In this document: positions 5,580 through 6,338 of the stretch, one piece after another
Layout of the letters: each line of letters opens with the position of its first letter
Numbering within the stretch: the stretch's first letter is position 1
From: Deltaproteobacteria bacterium
Lineage (GTDB): Bacteria; Desulfobacterota; DSM-4660; Desulfatiglandales; HGW-15
Reading direction: 5' to 3'
Length of the DNA: 6,338 nucleotides
Assembly: GCA_016926135.1 (NCBI GenBank)
Contig: JAFGPH010000404.1
Coordinates: forward strand, 1 to 6,338
Program-made: the position numbers and the translations under genes
The notes under the pieces: model-generated
The model's database searches: none
What the model was told of the DNA's origin: nothing
What the model saw: the letters and a program-made list of their open reading frames with translations, nothing else

Positions 5580-5613
5580 GTTATACGTAGACTACCATGA
5601 CTCTACGTATAAC
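5580..5613. promoter_or_regulatory. 12-base-arm inverted repeat upstream of the nucleotidyltransferase operon
   Basis: GTTATACGTAGA (5580-5591) and TCTACGTATAAC (5602-5613) are perfect complements across a 10-base spacer. Arm centres are 22 bases apart, about two helical turns, as expected for a dimeric or tetrameric DNA-binding protein. On the minus strand the site contains a TATAAC (5585-5580) that could act as a -10 box and starts next to TTGAGT (5617-5612), though no well-spaced promoter pair is clear. Likely the operator of the minus-strand operon. Confidence 0.65.
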
Positions 5614-5696
5614 TCAACCCTGGAAAAACGGGGGACGCTGCGAGAGGGGTCTGGAGAGTGCCCTTGCATTTGACACCCCGAGGATCCACCTCACCC

Positions 5697-6338
5697 TCAA
5701 TGGAGGATCTCGTCGTCTTCATCATCATCATCATCTTCCTCATCCTCGTCCTCATCTTCAAATTCCACCCCTGCCATGGCCAAGGCTTCATAAGCCGCAT
5801 CGACGATGTCTTCGTCGTCCGACTCCAAAAAATCACCAAGGAAAACGGATGCTTCTTCGGGGCGGACACTCCCCACCGCCTCGATGGCGGCAAGAAGCAG
5901 GGGTTTTTCGGTCTTCTTGGATTCGAGAAGCTTCGCGATGTGGGGCCATGCCCCGGCCACCCCCCAATTGCCCGCCGCGCACACCGCCTCATACTGAATA
6001 TCCGGGTTTGGGCTCTTGAGCGATTCCACGATCTCCGTTTCAAAGCCGGGAAGGAACTGCATACAGAAAACGCCAGTCAGTTTCCAGGCTTTGTCTTTGC
6101 TGTGGTATGCCTCACGAACTGCATTCTCATGCCAATCCTGAGGCGCGCGCACCGATGCCTCCAGGATAGAGCGCCGCACCCCCTTGGGCACATCAACATC
6201 CATATAGAGCGTGAAAAGCCTCTCCTGGATGGAGCGAAAGGTCTGCTCCGCAATGGGCACTTCGCCGAGATCATCGAACCCTTCTACATCGGCCTGCTCC
6301 AGGACCGGGCCAAGCGAGATGGCGGCCTGGCCCCGGAG
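5697..6338 (-). CDS. HEAT-repeat-like protein with acidic tail (5' end outside window)
   Basis: The frame is open from the right edge (213 residues visible, no stop), so GTG 6260 need not be the start. The 26 residues before it (AAISLGPVLEQAD and onward) look like coding sequence of the same protein. The visible part consists of paired helices of HEAT/Armadillo type, for example PDIQYEAVCAAGNWGVAGAW, then PLLLAAIEAVGSVRPEEA, then DIVDAAYEALAMAG. Such alpha-solenoids are protein-binding scaffolds; the partner is not evident. The last ~20 residues are almost all Asp and Glu (EFEDEDEDEEDDDDDEDDE), ending ILH. It lies upstream of the nucleotidyltransferase operon in the same direction but 144 bases away, with palindromes between, so it is probably a separate unit. 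Confidence 0.85.
   Translation of the reverse strand, partial: LRGQAAISLGPVLEQADVEGFDDLGEVPIAEQTFRSIQERLFTLYMDVDVPKGVRRSILEASVRAPQDWHENAVREAYHSKDKAWKLTGVFCMQFLPGFETEIVESLKSPNPDIQYEAVCAAGNWGVAGAWPHIAKLLESKKTEKPLLLAAIEAVGSVRPEEASVFLGDFLESDDEDIVDAAYEALAMAGVEFEDEDEDEEDDDDDEDDEILH
5703..5765 (-). repeat. Acidic low-complexity codon repeat
   Basis: Runs of GAT, GAA and GAC codons encode the acidic tail of the HEAT-like protein. The uninterrupted GAT run around 5719-5733 is a trinucleotide repeat that could change in length by slippage in steps of one residue without breaking the frame. Confidence 0.6.

Noticed and set aside
4665..5600. 311-codon plus-strand open frame antisense to the GSU2403-like gene
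   Set aside because: No recognisable domain and low-complexity Pro/Gly/Arg-rich composition; a shadow of the minus-strand gene with its conserved NTase motifs.
5614..5696. Possible intrinsic terminator after the HEAT-like gene
   Set aside because: Short GC-rich pairings exist, and a run of five T on the minus strand occurs near 5630, but no compact stem directly precedes it.

Overview
The window looks like part of a GC-rich bacterial chromosome. The best guess is an anaerobic deltaproteobacterium (Desulfobacterota, sulfate-reducer or syntroph type). The clues are tandem DsrE-family genes, a likely selenocysteine-containing protein, a GSU2403-type nucleotidyltransferase (named after a Geobacter gene) and an AAA_14/DUF4143 ATPase. 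No rRNA, tRNA, CRISPR array, transposase or integrase was seen.

Left part (1-1060, minus strand): a PadR-family repressor gene overlaps by 14 bases the start of an MFS transporter gene that runs off the left edge. A near-consensus sigma-70 promoter precedes padR, with an inverted repeat lying across its spacer, which suggests autorepression of a regulator/efflux pair. A gene-free stretch of about 240 bases then leads to a strong plus-strand promoter whose -10 box ends six bases before the probable ATG of a DUF4143 ATPase (1330-2619), so its mRNA may be leaderless. Coupled to the end of that gene is a short ORF (2616-2951). Its first ~66 codons look like the N-terminus of a PAP2 phosphatase and the rest does not, so it is probably a gene remnant.

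Right part (2996-5552, minus strand): a four-gene, operon-like run. In transcription order it holds a GSU2403-like nucleotidyltransferase, a fused minimal nucleotidyltransferase-HEPN protein, and two DsrE-family proteins. The first DsrE gene has an in-frame TGA exactly where its neighbour encodes the first Cys of a CxxC motif. Reading continues in frame for 36 more sense codons that align with the paralogue to the last residue, and a bacterial SECIS-like hairpin with a GGUCU loop begins just downstream. It is best read as a UxxC selenoprotein of 103 residues, which routine gene calling would cut to 66-67. Upstream of the operon lie two adjacent palindromes (12-base and 7-base arms), probably its control region.

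Right edge (5697-6338, minus strand): the C-terminal part of a HEAT-repeat-like protein with a strongly acidic tail.

The most notable item is the selenocysteine DsrE protein beside its cysteine paralogue, in an operon headed by two different nucleotidyltransferases. How the sulfur/selenium proteins relate to the nucleotidyltransferases is not evident from sequence alone.
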